A stretch of 64,000 nucleotides of DNA from Agaricus subrufescens (taxonomy: Eukaryota; Basidiomycota; Agaricomycetes; Agaricales; Agaricaceae): contig CM057067.1 in NCBI GenBank assembly GCA_029945375.1, positions 1,550,001 through 1,614,000 on the forward strand, read 5' to 3'. A program made the position numbers and the translations under genes. The notes below the pieces were generated by a model. That model saw only the letters and a program-made list of their open reading frames with translations, did not search any database and was not told the origin of the DNA. Each line of letters begins with the position of its first letter. The stretch's first letter is position 1. Below, one piece after another: positions 35,633-47,600 of the stretch.

Positions 35633-35902
35633 CAAAAGGGATTTTCAAAGGGGGACAGTACGGACGAGAGAAACGAAAGAAGTATTAGAAGGATATATAC
35701 CATTATTCCATCAGACTATAATGCACCTTTTTCGTGTTCAATTCAATTATTTTTGATGCTAAGAGAGATTTGGAGAATACGCATGTGGCTGTGCCCCGCC
35801 CCTGAGAAAGTCACGTCAACACATTTTGGAGTTTACCGTCACCTACATCGTCAGTCCAGGTTCAAATTCTGCGTCGAATCGCTCTGATATCCACCAATAT
35901 AG

Positions 35903-36451
35903 ATGTCTAACCAAAAAGACGACCCCCGTGACTCGTCTCTTGAAGTTCCGCTCACGTTCCCCAAGACATGGTACCAAGAACCTGGTAAGTACTTGACATT
36001 ATTCTCCACAAACCTACTCGGGTTCACCGCCACATTTTCTGCGCAGAAAGCTTCAACTCATCGGGAATGCTTATTTCTGGGTTTATTATGGTAACGCGCA
36101 ACCGGTACGTCGAGTACAAAGCTCCTCCACGCTTATTCTTAACATTGCGCACACGCTTATTTTTGAAAAAAAAAAAAAGATTCCTTGCGTGGCCAGCCCT
36201 CGCCTTTGCACTCAGTTCCATGTTCAACACCCACCCCGCCCGACAAAAAGGCGAAGGTGCAACCTGGTCAAATGCTATGTAAGTCATCTCAATTCCTTTT
36301 GTAAAACCCCATATCCGGGGGTAACGACCGAAAATTCCATTTTACTGACAAGTATCACACACAATTTAGGCTATGTGCTTCTGCGCTAGTCGCATCTTAC
36401 ATCCCAATGTTAATCGTTACCAAGACCCAAGGTACTCCTCCCGCCGCATAA
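35903..36451 (+). CDS. Asterix-like protein (PAT complex subunit, UPF0139 family)
   Basis: Four exons (35903-35984, 36047-36104, 36180-36278, 36370-36451) encode 106 residues. The N-terminus is polar (MSNQKDDPRDSSLEVPLTF), followed by two to three hydrophobic helices (NSSGMLISGFIMVTRNR, FLAWPALAFALSSMFN, LCASALVASYIPMLIV) and a short tail. Size and layout fit the UPF0139/Asterix family, a component of the ER PAT complex that helps insert multi-pass membrane proteins. The second intron ends in an uninterrupted A-run directly before AG rather than a pyrimidine tract, so its acceptor is unusual. Reading through that intron stays open, so an intron-retained form would add about 25 residues. Confidence 0.75.
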
Positions 36452-37702
36452 AACTCCGAGTCTACCTACTCGGCGTCACGCGCATCCAATACTCAACAAT
36501 AGTAATACAACGTCGTATTCTTATTTATATGAAAATCAACCTATCCTTCGTTCAATTATCGCTTTGCTTTGATAAGCAAGTGTCAAAATAAGGTCGGTCA
36601 AATGACCCAGCAACCAAGAGTATCTTTAACGCCACACGGGACTATCTCCATATCCCAAAAATGTCATTTAGTAGGGACTCTAAAGCCGCCAAGTCCGCCC
36701 CGAAATCGTATACTCTCGGGTTCATCCACGATACGATTGAAAAGAAAAAAGGGATGGTAATAAAGTGAACCACTATCACACCTGGTTTGAACCCCCGACC
36801 TGTGCAATAGCGAACCAACTATGAGTCAACGCCAACTTCTACCAACAGCTCATGAATTAAAAGGGTTCTCACTCCTCGTAGAGATGTATTGACTTCTTCA
36901 TTCTCAGCCCTCAACCCTGCTTCTAAGTGTACGATAACCCACAACCCACACCCCCGTATTACGACTCCTGCATTTCATTCAACATAGCCTTCTCATTTTA
37001 CAGCCGAATAGATGCCTTAAATAGTCAAAAATTTCCGATTGAGGGACTCATGACCGCAAAGCAAGGCTCGCCAAAAATAGAACTTGCCGCAAGTATATAT
37101 GTAGACCTGATGTAAACGTACACTGATCACGATGATAAGACATAGCCTCAGGCTCATCGTGTCTCCTTTACCTATCGATGGCGTGCTGTTTACACCATAT
37201 AACATCCGTGACAACAGGAGCAGAACTTAATAGCGTGTTTCACCAGTGCTTCTTCTAATAGTCCCTACAATTCGTCGGGATCTAAATATTCTTCCATCCG
37301 ACAATTAACTTAACAACTCAACGTCAACTCCCATAGCCCCCACTTCGGTCTCCGAACTTCTAGGATCCTGAATGAACTTCCTAATTCACTGTCACACTAG
37401 CACACAATTTATTTAAATTCATTAAAAAAAAAACAATGACAACGTCCGAGTGATTTATTATATACTATGTACAAATGAAAACAAAGAGAAACAACAAAGG
37501 GGGTATAAATGTATTAGTCCATGAAAGTGTATTCCGGATAGCATTATCAGGTATGTGAGAGCCTGGATACAGTAACAGTACATGATGATATACAATAAAG
37601 ATATAAACAAGACGACAACAACAACAGAAAAAAAACCAAAGAAAAAAAACAACAAACCCTTCAGAAATCATAACACAACAATTTCGTAGATTCTTGACGA
37701 CA
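36452..37702. other. Convergent intergenic region
   Basis: About 1.25 kb between the 3' ends of the Asterix-like gene and the F-box/WD40 gene. AT-rich with A-runs. A GGTTTGAACCCCCGAC stretch near 36785 resembles a tRNA B box on the minus strand, but no complete cloverleaf could be built around it. Nothing else was recognised. Confidence 0.45.
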
Positions 37703-40700
37703 TCAAATAAAAACAGAGGCGTTCAGACCAGCTGTGAAATCAAGCACACAGATCTTCCTGTCATGGGATGCACTATTGCAAAGAATGGTTAGGTCGGATT
37801 AAGGCAAAGGAAGGACAACATACCTAACGATTCTTCCGAGGTCGAACCTGACGTCAAAGATGTGACCTGTATGAGACTGTTTGAATTCTCGGATAAGTCT
37901 CCCTGCATGAGCGGTCGCATTAGATACATTGTATGGAAAGGTGACGGCCCACGTACCACTGTACAAGTCCCAGACTTTGACCACCATATCGTAGCTCGCA
38001 CTCAAGAGTCGTCCAGTCTTGGGATCGAAAGATATCGCACGAACAAGAGCATCATGACCCGCTAGTGTCCTGAGGCATTCACCAGTCCAAGCATTCCAAA
38101 CTCTTATCTTACGGTCACTTGCTCCGGAGATGATGAGGCCGTCCTATGAGATATAATTAGATAAGGACAAGTGGCGATAGAAGGCACCTTACCCTGAAGT
38201 CAATACAGGCCAGACCACGGTCATGTCCATCAAAAGTCTTCAAACGTTCCCCTGTTTCAATATCCCAGAGAATCATCCTCCCGTCACCGCTAGCGCTGAC
38301 CTGGAATTATTAGAATGAGTACAAGAGGCTAGTTAAAACGTCGAGCGAACACGTACGACTCGACCATCCTGCAGTCCAACTGCGTTGACAGGTCCCTCAT
38401 GTCCCCTTAGCATCCGATATGGTTTCAGTGTCTTCCGGTCCCAGACACGAACAACAGTATCTTTCGAGCTACAGAGAGACAGGCGTGAGCCAATGATCCC
38501 TATACAACAGTAAAAGACGAAAACCTACCAGCTGACTATCCAACGTTCATCAATCCTGAGATCCAGCACGCCCCCTGTGTGCCCTCTCAGAACCGCAATA
38601 GGTTCAGCCAGCACTCGCCTATCTCGGTCATCATCCTTCCCAACACCGACGCGCTCTAGGCCGTTATCCAGAAAGTTTCCTGTCTCCAAATGCCACACAC
38701 ATATAGTACAATCACTGCTTCCAGTAAACATATACCCAGTTTTGGTTCCCGGATATTCCAGACCCTCGCCTCCTTCATTCCGATCCGCACCCGGTCGTGC
38801 TCTAGTATTCCATGATCGCCGGTGCGTGGGCGGAGAAGACAGCGGTGATTCAAGATCCCAATCCTTTTCAAACTTCAAGCATAAAACGCTACCCGTGTGA
38901 GGGCCAGCGAATGTACCCAACACTTTTCCCGTCTTCAGACTCCAGACCATGACAGTTTTGTCCCGGGAGCCGGTAATGATCCGCTTTGAATCAAACTCGA
39001 CGCAGTACACGCTACGAAGTAAATACACGATTAACAGCGTGAGACGAAGATGGAAGGAAGACATACCTGTCAGAATGCCCTTTGAGCTCCATCGTCTTCG
39101 GTTCCCATTTTTGCTCCTTGAACAAAGTGGCCGTAGAAGTTTGCACGCTGCTCGAATCTTGCGATTTAGCCGCTATCCAACCAGCTGCTCTGCCTATGGT
39201 AGACGTGTCAAATAGCCTGTCGAAGCTTTGCCCGCCAATAGAGGACGTAGAAGCATTATCCCCGAACCCGAGGGACCTCGAAGGTGAGAGAGACCTTGAT
39301 CTTGCATTCCTTCGATTTATCATAGACCTACTCTCCCGGATTGACGAATCCTCAGTGGGTGTCACTGGCACTCGAACAAAAGCCGTGCCAGTCCACCTTC
39401 TCTCCAACTGTAGCCGTTCTATATACATTCTCTTCCAATCGAACTGCAGTGGGAATTTCTGTTTGGGATCAGACATCTTTGCAGCCGCGACGCGACGAGA
39501 TGCAGTCCGCGGGTTGGTGCACGAGGAAGACGGGATAGAGGGGCCGAACCTGAGCTGTGACTTGGTTTTAAGCTTCCAACGCTGTCGTTTTGGCTGCCGG
39601 GGAGGTGGTGAACTAGCAAGGCCTGGCGATAACCCTGACCCTAATTTCCGTATATGGGATGAGTCCGCCTTCCTTAGGTCTATTCTCCATCTTCCTAAAA
39701 ATAGGGCTTGCCATACAGAATTATCACTTGCTAAACGTCGCCATGCACGCGAAACGGCATTGCAGGCTAATAAAGCACGCAAAGCATCCTTACTCTGCTC
39801 CTCGACTGTGTCAGAGAGAGGATTCAAGCCTACGCCACGGTCGCGAGAAGAGATCGGAGGGGGGCATACGAGATGGAGGATGTAGAGAGCCACTTCGGTG
39901 GGAAGCAAGGCCAACATGTCGAGGCCGGTTACAGCGCGTATGTCAACGAAGCAGGCCTCGTCAATGAGTTCGCCTTCTTCGCCATCCAATGGCGAAAGTT
40001 CACCATAATCCAAATCATCCACTAGCTCTGATGTAAAGGAGAAGCACTGCGAAGGTTGAGCACGACCTTTGCCTTTGCTATTGTTTCTTGATTGAGCACC
40101 CCAGAAGAGAGGTGATTGGCGACCGGAAGGGGACGGGCTACCCAAGAGTCCGGTTGGGAGGGAGAAAGTGTGAGGGAAGATTCCGGAGGAACCGGCGGGA
40201 GAGGAATTCGCAGAAGTCGGGGAAGATGAAGGGGGAGAGCTACTATGAAAGTTGCCGGAGAAAGCTCTACTAGGAGATGAAAGGGCGTCCAATATACGTG
40301 GTAATAGCGTCTTGAATGGGTTAGATGGCTGAGGCATATTTGGCATTGAGATAGATTCGGTTGGATGATTGAGGCTCAAGAAGGATGAGGCACTCAATCC
40401 AGAGCCTGTGTCGTAGGTGTGGAACCTCTGATGAGGCCACGTAGCATGGGAGTTGAGGCCAAATGACATGGATCGTTGATGAGAGCGCGGATAACCGCCG
40501 GGGATACGGAATACGGGTAAAACGTCGCCTTCGAGTTCGTCCGCATCAATGATAGAGTAGTCCGCTGTGGGCGTTGGAGAGGACTGGCGGGGAGGAGGCC
40601 AGTTGTCCCCTCCATTGTCGTCTGGGCCGTAGGGGGACGGCGCCTGCGCAATATCTGTGGTAGTGAGAAACGGCGATCCAAGGACGCTGTTCAGGAGATA

Positions 40701-40826
40701 TGAGAAACGAGGGTTGGTAGGATAGTCCTGCAGTCCCTGGGAGCCGGCTGGCAAAGAGTGGTCGGGCATTTGTGTCTGTATTGTGAGGGCGGACCCTGAG
40801 GACCGACGCTGATGCTGTGATGGCAT
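37703..40826 (-). CDS. F-box/WD40 protein, SCF ubiquitin-ligase substrate adaptor
   Basis: The first exon is long and Ser/Pro-rich. An F-box follows near residue 300 (LALLPTEVALYILHLV...LLACNAVSRAWRRLASDNSVW), then a basic linker, then seven WD40 units: GHSDRVYCVEFDSKRIITGS, GSVLCLKF...GYMFTGSSD, GHTGGVLDLRIDERWIVS, GHEGPVNAVGL, GHDRGLACIDF, GHDALVRAISFD and a last unit ending SHDRKICVLDF. This layout is that of Met30/SCON2/beta-TrCP-type adaptors, which bind Skp1 through the F-box and substrates through the propeller. Introns of about 50 nt separate the WD units; the last is 37773-37822. I used the first in-frame ATG (MPSQHQRRSSG). The frame is open further upstream without an ATG, so an upstream exon is possible. 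The second WD unit carries a long insert. Confidence 0.85.
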
Positions 40827-42319
40827 GGCACACGATGGTGGCGCAGAGGGTGCTGGCGAGGAGGTGGCGGGTGGCCTGGGTCTGGGCGGCGGTGGGGGTG
40901 AGGGGGAGGGGGAATCTGTAGCCCGGGGACGTGGGCTGGGCGGGGAGCAGGAGGCGGAGGCCAAGTACTCCTCGCAAGATATGACGGCGTTCAAGACGGT
41001 CCCGTGACTCTCCGCCGCAAATACCCGCACACAACGCGTCCAGGGTCGTCCACATGGCCGGCGCCGTGGACCTCGACCAGAGTTTTACTGCTATGCGATC
41101 CTCGTGGTCGCTATTGCCGCTGCAGGCCTCGAGCAACCCAGCGCGTGCCATAGACACTCTGAAACTCTCTAATGAAACAGTATCCACCTCGCGATCCTGC
41201 ATCTGGCAAAAATAAACATGCCTCGCCAGCCAGACTAACGCCGTCGGCCACGACGAGCTGTTCCTTATGAAGCGTCTCATAGATTACACGCAAACGAGCC
41301 CACCAACGTCACTTCTCGGATCATCGATAGTGTTTCCTTCTACAGCTATGTGATTGAAACATTTTAGCCTTCTTCGGGCTCGGCTACGGGCCTAGCTCTA
41401 CGCCTAGGCCGGATGTAATACAACAATGCAGCTCTCGGCTTCTGTAAAACCTGTGCTTGGGCCAACACAGAAGATCGAACAAGAATGACGAATGCTACGC
41501 TTATCACTGACGAGATCTATTATCTTACCTCCCTGATGTCTTTAAAGCGTCGACTTAGTTGAGAATCCCTCACAAGTCTTACTCGCTTCTGGCCCAAATG
41601 ATCGTTGATAAACGTCGAGGAAGAAACAAGACGGTCAATTTCAATTTCGGGAACGAGCAATGTAACGATGTTTATGGATGAATGAAGGCCCGCAATCAAA
41701 ACATTCGCGTTTTGTAGCTTATTGAAAGCGTGGTCCGTCTCAAACTAGCATGGTTTTCTTGTCCTTTGACTCACGGATCGGCCTACTAGTAGCTATCTCA
41801 GTGATTTGTTGTCCTGCAATCATATGATACTTTGTTTACAAGTCATCAGTACCAGAACTTTCTACAATCGATCCGTTCTTTGACACACACCGAACACCAA
41901 CAGCCTCACCCTGACACTACTCGGCAATCATCCAAACAGTACGTCCCCTACTGCCAAATTAATTTTAGTGACTAATCCCGTTTGTATCATGCCACTCCCG
42001 ATGAGACCATCACCTCGTTTACTCCATGTGTTCAGGCGTCAGCTTGCCATTTGGTCACACCACCTCAAGTCCCACAGCCCATCTTGACGAGTTTGGACAA
42101 CTACCAGTGCTGCGATGGAGCAAAATCAATCAGGAAACCATGATATCACTATCAGCGCTGCATCAGTGCACAGCTTAAACATCAACACCTATACATATAT
42201 GTATATGCCATCAAGTATTTTTATAACGGCCCCTTATATACTAAAATGTCACAACAGCAATTGCTTTTCTCCCACTACCATCCCACCCCCATATCGAAAT
42301 ACGCTCAAATCCCGATATC
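40827..42319. other. Intergenic between divergent genes
   Basis: The first 450 bases are GC-rich, with open frames on the minus strand in two phases; they may hold a 5' exon of the F-box/WD40 gene or only its leader. The rest is AT-rich with no recognised feature. The promoter of the gene at 42320 lies at the right end. Confidence 0.4.
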
Positions 42320-43641
42320 ATGGGTCGCTGGACACAATATGAAGAGGCAAGTAAACCCGTCTAATTCATTATATTACCTCAACTAACTGCTAACACTCGT
42401 TCGATTTTTCCTAATATTGCGTCACACGACAACAGGACTCCGAGCGTCTCCCAACAGGGATGAAACGTATTGGTTATGACGCCGACACTCGGGTATATAC
42501 TTTCCAAGACGAAAACGGTGTGCTGTATGAATCGGAACCCGGGAACGCCTACGGCATACTGAGGCCTGTTGTACGGGACTATGAACGTGACATCCGAAGG
42601 GCACGTCCCAACGCTTTCGAGTCACCCAGTAAGTAGCCTCTTCTTCATTCCTTTCACCTCTCCCTCGGACCTCCGTGGAACCTCTACGAGCAATACACTA
42701 TCCGCTCCTTTATTGCCACAATGTCCACCAATTCTCCGACTGCTCCGGCCAATCTTCCACCTCCTGTCAAATACCCTAATGCCAACTCTCACTAACTTCA
42801 CCTAAAAAACCAAAAAGGAAAATCCTCCTCAAACCACTCACGTTCATCCTCAACCCCAACCTCCAACCTCCACTCCTTCCAACAATTCCTCCCTCCCACC
42901 GCCATCACCTCCCCACCAAACACCCCCACCCGAAACACCACCAACGACTCCCCCCTCCCCACCGTCTTCTCCAAAGTCAAATCCATGACCTCAATCGTCT
43001 CCCGCCTCCAACTATCCAACAAACACCCCGAAGGCGGCAGATACCAACACATCAAATCCCCCTCCCTACCCGCCTCCTCTCTCTCCACTTTCCATCAATC
43101 ATCAGAGCGGTATCAACCATCACTCCCACAAACACCATCAGCACTCTCATCATCATCATCAAAGAAAAACAGAGAGTACAGCATGTCAAGAAAAGAAGTA
43201 GAAGGAGAGGAAGAAGAATTAAAGAAGCGACTCTTTCGATCGAAAACGTCAGTCACTCGTCCCAAACCATCTTCTCCCGCACTCGGATCAAGATCCCCGT
43301 CTCCATCAATGTCTTCTTCATCTGGCTCAGAACATTATTCACCGCCGCCACCACCAGTACCACCAAAGAAGAGTAGAGACTATACCCCATCAAGAAAAGG
43401 TGTAGAAGAGGATGAATTGAGGAAAGGGCTTCTCCGGTCCAAAACGTCAGTCACTAAGTCTAGTGCACTCACACCTTCTTCAACATCTACACCTGGATCA
43501 AAATATCGTTCTCCAGCACACCATCCAACCTCTTTCTCTCCGCCTCCACCTTCATCTTACCCGAAACGAACCACCTCTCAAGCTTCACGAATATCCAGTA
43601 TATCCACCACCTCAACCATCACACCCATGAAAACGACTTAA
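42320..43641 (+). CDS. Ser/Pro-rich protein with conserved MGRWTQYEE N-terminus
   Basis: Three exons (42320-42346, 42436-42628, 42818-43641) give 347 residues. The N-terminal part (MGRWTQYEE, RLPTGMKRIGYDADTRVYTF, GVLYESEPGNAYGILRPV) is a module I recognise from many uncharacterised basidiomycete proteins. The rest is disordered and rich in Ser, Pro and Thr. It contains two similar repeats: EYSMSRKEVEGEEEELKKRL then RSKTSVT, and DYTPSRKGVEEDELRKGL then RSKTSVT, each near a Pro-rich PPPPPVPPKK-like stretch. The first intron starts with GC (GAG|GCAAGT) and ends CAG; no GT donor nearby keeps the frame. The second intron, 189 nt, is long and pyrimidine-rich and might hide a small exon. Function unknown; the Pro-rich motifs suggest protein binding. 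Confidence 0.75.
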
Positions 43642-44048
43642 AGAAACACACTCTTTTCCTATATATGTATATATACCCCTCACACATCTCGGACTCGGAT
43701 TCCTCGTTCTCTTCTCGGATACGTATACCCCACCCCCTTCCTCTTTCTTTCTTTTTTTTCTTTTCGTTTCGCGGAAAAGCCTGTGGCTCACATCCCTTTC
43801 TTGAACTCAAATTTTCCACAAATTTTAGAAATTCTCCATTCGGGTATATATAAAGTATCAGATCCGCCCTTCATGTAACATACATACAATATATATATTT
43901 ACTTTTTTCTCTCCCTCAAAAACAAAATATGCCACATTCCCCCCAACCAGAAATCCAAAAACAAGAAATAAAATGAAAATGCACATATGTCCCCCAATAA
44001 TTAGTATAAAACAATACACGTACTTCAAGTAACCAGCCAAAAATTGCG

Positions 44049-44083
<35 letters not shown>

Positions 44084-44655
44084 AATTCACACCGACGAAA
44101 AATCAAAAGCAACAAAACCAAAAAAAAGAGAAACAAACAAAACAACCGTGTTTTTTCTCAATTAGAATGAAATAACATAGTTCGAATGCACCAAGAAAAA
44201 GTAAAGTAAACCAAGCCATAGCAAAGAATCGAGAGGAGGGGGAGTAGATGTATGACTGGTCAATTGATAGAAAAAAAAGACACAAAAAGCGGAATAACAT
44301 CCACCTATCCAACTCTAAAAAGAAGTAAAAAAAACCCCCCCGACGATTCTCCTCGGAGCGAGCCCACCAACACACACAACACCAAATCAAAACTCAAAAA
44401 TTCAAAAAACCAAACAAAAGCGCAAACCAAGAAAAGAAAGTACACAAAAAGAACATGCGTACCGCTCGCCTTCTTTCCCTTCTTCGACACCACCACACCA
44501 CACTACGAAAGCAACTCGAGAGGGAGGCAGGCTGAAAAGAGAACGAACAACGTTCATTCAATCCTCGAAAAGCGGTCTCTGCGGCACGACCTAATCCAAA
44601 ACAAAACAAAACAAAAAAAAAAAAAGAAGCAGAATCATCAGTATACATAATCACT
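43642..44655. other. AT-rich convergent intergenic region
   Basis: Gene-free kilobase between two 3' ends, rich in A-runs on the plus strand and containing a 31-base A tract. It probably holds the 3' UTRs and polyadenylation sites of both flanking genes. Open frames here are low-complexity Lys/Asn or Phe runs. Confidence 0.5.
44049..44079. repeat. 31-base poly(A) tract
   Basis: Uninterrupted run of A in the convergent intergenic region. Such a run can be a retroposed poly(A) tail remnant or simple slippage; no adjoining retroposed sequence was seen. Confidence 0.8.
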
Positions 44656-47600
44656 TCAAACGACATCCTCATCACTAAACATACTGACATTAGTCATATA
44701 CGTAGTCCATGTCTCCTGCAATCCACTATCATCAGCCGCAATACCCCTCAACACACCCGTAGGCGTATATCGCTGTTGCTGTTGTTGTTGAGGTATAGCC
44801 AGGTGATGATGATTCGTAATTACATGTCCCTGATGCATCGGTTGTTGTCCAGAATACTGATCAGGATACTGCTGCTGTACGAAATGTTGATTTTGCTGTT
44901 GCTGCTGTTGCTGCTGCTGTTGTTGTAGATTCGTGTAAGCAGGTTGCTCCTGTACGATAGGCGCCGCAGCCCAATAATGCGAATACATCTCCGGCTGATA
45001 CATCTGTTGTTCCTGTTGTTGCGGTTGCTGAAGTGGCGGCGTAGACTGTGAATAGTGTATTTGAGATGCTTGCGATTGATGCTGAGATTGAGGATAAGCC
45101 GTAGGAGGTGGAGCGTCGTAGGGAGACATCGGTTGACGATGATGAATCTGCTGCTGCGGTGGCTGATGTTGTTGCTGGTGCTGGTGCTGGTGCTGGTGTT
45201 GTTGCTGGTGCTGGTGTTGTTGATGAGGGTACTGCGACGAAGAAGGTAAAGGTAAAGACGTTTGTCGATGACGATGGGGTTGATAGTCATAAACCGCCTC
45301 AGAACCATAGGCCTGCTTATGTCTCGATGCTTGAGGAACCGTCGTAACCTGCTGCGGCGTTACACCCCCAAGATGTCGTCCATCCAGACCCTCACTTTTA
45401 ACTTGTCCGTAATACCCTTCTTCATACCGCGCATGCTCTTGAGGTTGATATTGGTACTGTTGGTGATGCTGGTGATGCTGGTGATGCTGCGGCAACGTCT
45501 GAGGAGGCTGCTGCTGCTGTTGAGGTTGAGGTTGAGGTTGAGGCTGATGTCTACTCCTCTGCATCTCATATTCCCTATCCCTCCTCTCCATCTCCGCCAT
45601 CCTCCCCGCCTCCTCTTCCTCTCTCCTCCTCCTCTCCATCTCATACTCCATCTCCCTCTGCTGCTCCTGAAACTCCACACCAACCATATTCGGGTTATCA
45701 TCCCCACCACCACCACCACCGCTCCGTTGTTCTACTCTCTCGTCCTCCTCACCAATAATACTCCCATCCATCCTATAGAGCCCACTCTGATTCAAAAAGT
45801 CCTGCCTAAGCTGAGCCTGAATCTGTCCATCAAACCCACGCAACTCATGTACCAAACTAGGATGTACACCCTCAAATGCCGGGTATTCATTGATCAGTGG
45901 CTGCGATGATGATGACGCCACCGCCGCTGTTGTTGATGACGACGATGACGACTGTGCAGGATACGATGCTGTTGGTGGCGGTGGTGGCGCTTGCATACTC
46001 GCTTGCGATTGCATTCCCGCTTGCTGCGACGACGATCCTTGCCCAGGAACTTGCAAATGTCCATGTCCCCTCAACCCGCCCCCAGGTAAAATCTGCGGAC
46101 TCCCCGAACTCGCTCTCGACGACGTCAAACTCCCTAAAAAAAACCCCAACAAATCAGCAAATAAAAACCAAAAACCAGAAAAAAAAAAACCCAAACGAAC
46201 CATTCGAATTCACCCTCCTAATAGCCCCAGGGGTCTTCATCCTCGTAGCAACCGTATGGGTCTTCCCACTAAATATCTCCAACGCACTCTTCTCCTCATC
46301 CGTCTTCGAAGGTCTCAAAACATCATTCGGAATCTCCGGAGTCAACCCCTTCGCATCATCCTCAAATGATTTCTGCGCCTTCACCCGAAGCCGTTGTAAT
46401 ATCGGCTACACATGCAAACCCAAAAAATAGAGTTAATAAAAATTCCAAAAAGGAAATGAACCTAAAATTAGAAAGGGGAAAAAAGGTATTTCGAGTGGGG
46501 CACACCGATAAAAGGCACGCCGGAGAACGTGAGAGATGGATTAAAATAAAATAGGGACTAACCAAAAACTTCGCAGCCCTCCCACCTTGTTTGGCAGCCT
46601 TCTCAAACAAATCACATGCCTTCTGTACTTCAGATAACGCCGCAAGTGAAACTTGCGATTGTTTCGATACGTGCGTTGCCACGGACGCCAACATGACCTG
46701 TCAAAAAACAAAAAGTTCAAAAACAATTCCCCATCCACCAGATGCAAAAAAAAAAAACCAATTTAAGCCATCAGCGCCCATTTCATGACAAGCATGGTAC
46801 AAGCGAAGAAAAAAAATTTGTAATGAAGAACAAACAGAATAAACGTGGTACAAGAGAAGAAAGAAATTTTTAGAATGAAGAACGGATAGATGTTTCTTCC
46901 ACCGCAAAAAAGGAAAACATATAATTCAAATTAAAACACTCACAGTCGCACTAAACGCATGCGTCCACAGAACCCAAAACCTCGCAATCTGTCTTGGGAA
47001 CAACGAAAACTGTTGTTGCACCGTCTTCAAAATATTACATGCACTCCTATACCCAGCAAGGAAACTCGGGGCATATTGGCTCTTGATCGGATTTGCCGGA
47101 TTGGTTGATATCGCATGCGCGAAGAAACACCGATGGATATACAACAGCGCTATAAAAAAAACCAAAAAAGGCCGCACACGTTCAATACACTTATTTTAGT
47201 AGCAAATAGAAAACTTACTCAATTCGCGATAATTTATAGGCATGAATGTACTCATCGTTTCGCCCAATTTAAGCCCAGCATCTGCACCCGCGCTGATGTT
47301 GATACCACCAGGAATGCTACCATCGTTGGCCTTTGCGGCGGCATCAGCAATCGCATTCAAACTTTGCGACTGCTGAGTATACAGAGGTAATTCCATATCC
47401 CGGACTTTCCTATCCAAGTCCAGAATGATGCTGTATTTTGGTGCACGGGATGTCAAGGTTCCCTGAACGACGGCTGAAACACATTCAGCTCCAAAGCGTG
47501 CTTTCCAATAGGGGACTATTCATTTGTCAGTCAAATGACGCATGGAAGGGAAGAGATTATAATAGATTTACAACTCGGTTGAGGTGTCCCATCTTCCGCG

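Noticed and set aside
36775..36865. tRNA-like B box (GGGTTCAAACC on the minus strand) with an A-box-like stretch upstream
   Set aside because: No acceptor, T or anticodon stem of acceptable pairing could be drawn, and the distance leaves no room for an anticodon arm.
40546..41280. 244-codon minus-strand frame starting MRRFIRNSSSWPT
   Set aside because: It overlaps the F-box/WD40 first exon in another phase and has no recognisable content beyond its first part. At most its start may be a leader exon.
44656..46430. Long plus-strand frames such as 45262-45909 and 45890-46430
   Set aside because: They are antisense shadows of the CAG/CAA-rich exon and have Leu/Arg-only or Asp/Val low-complexity content.
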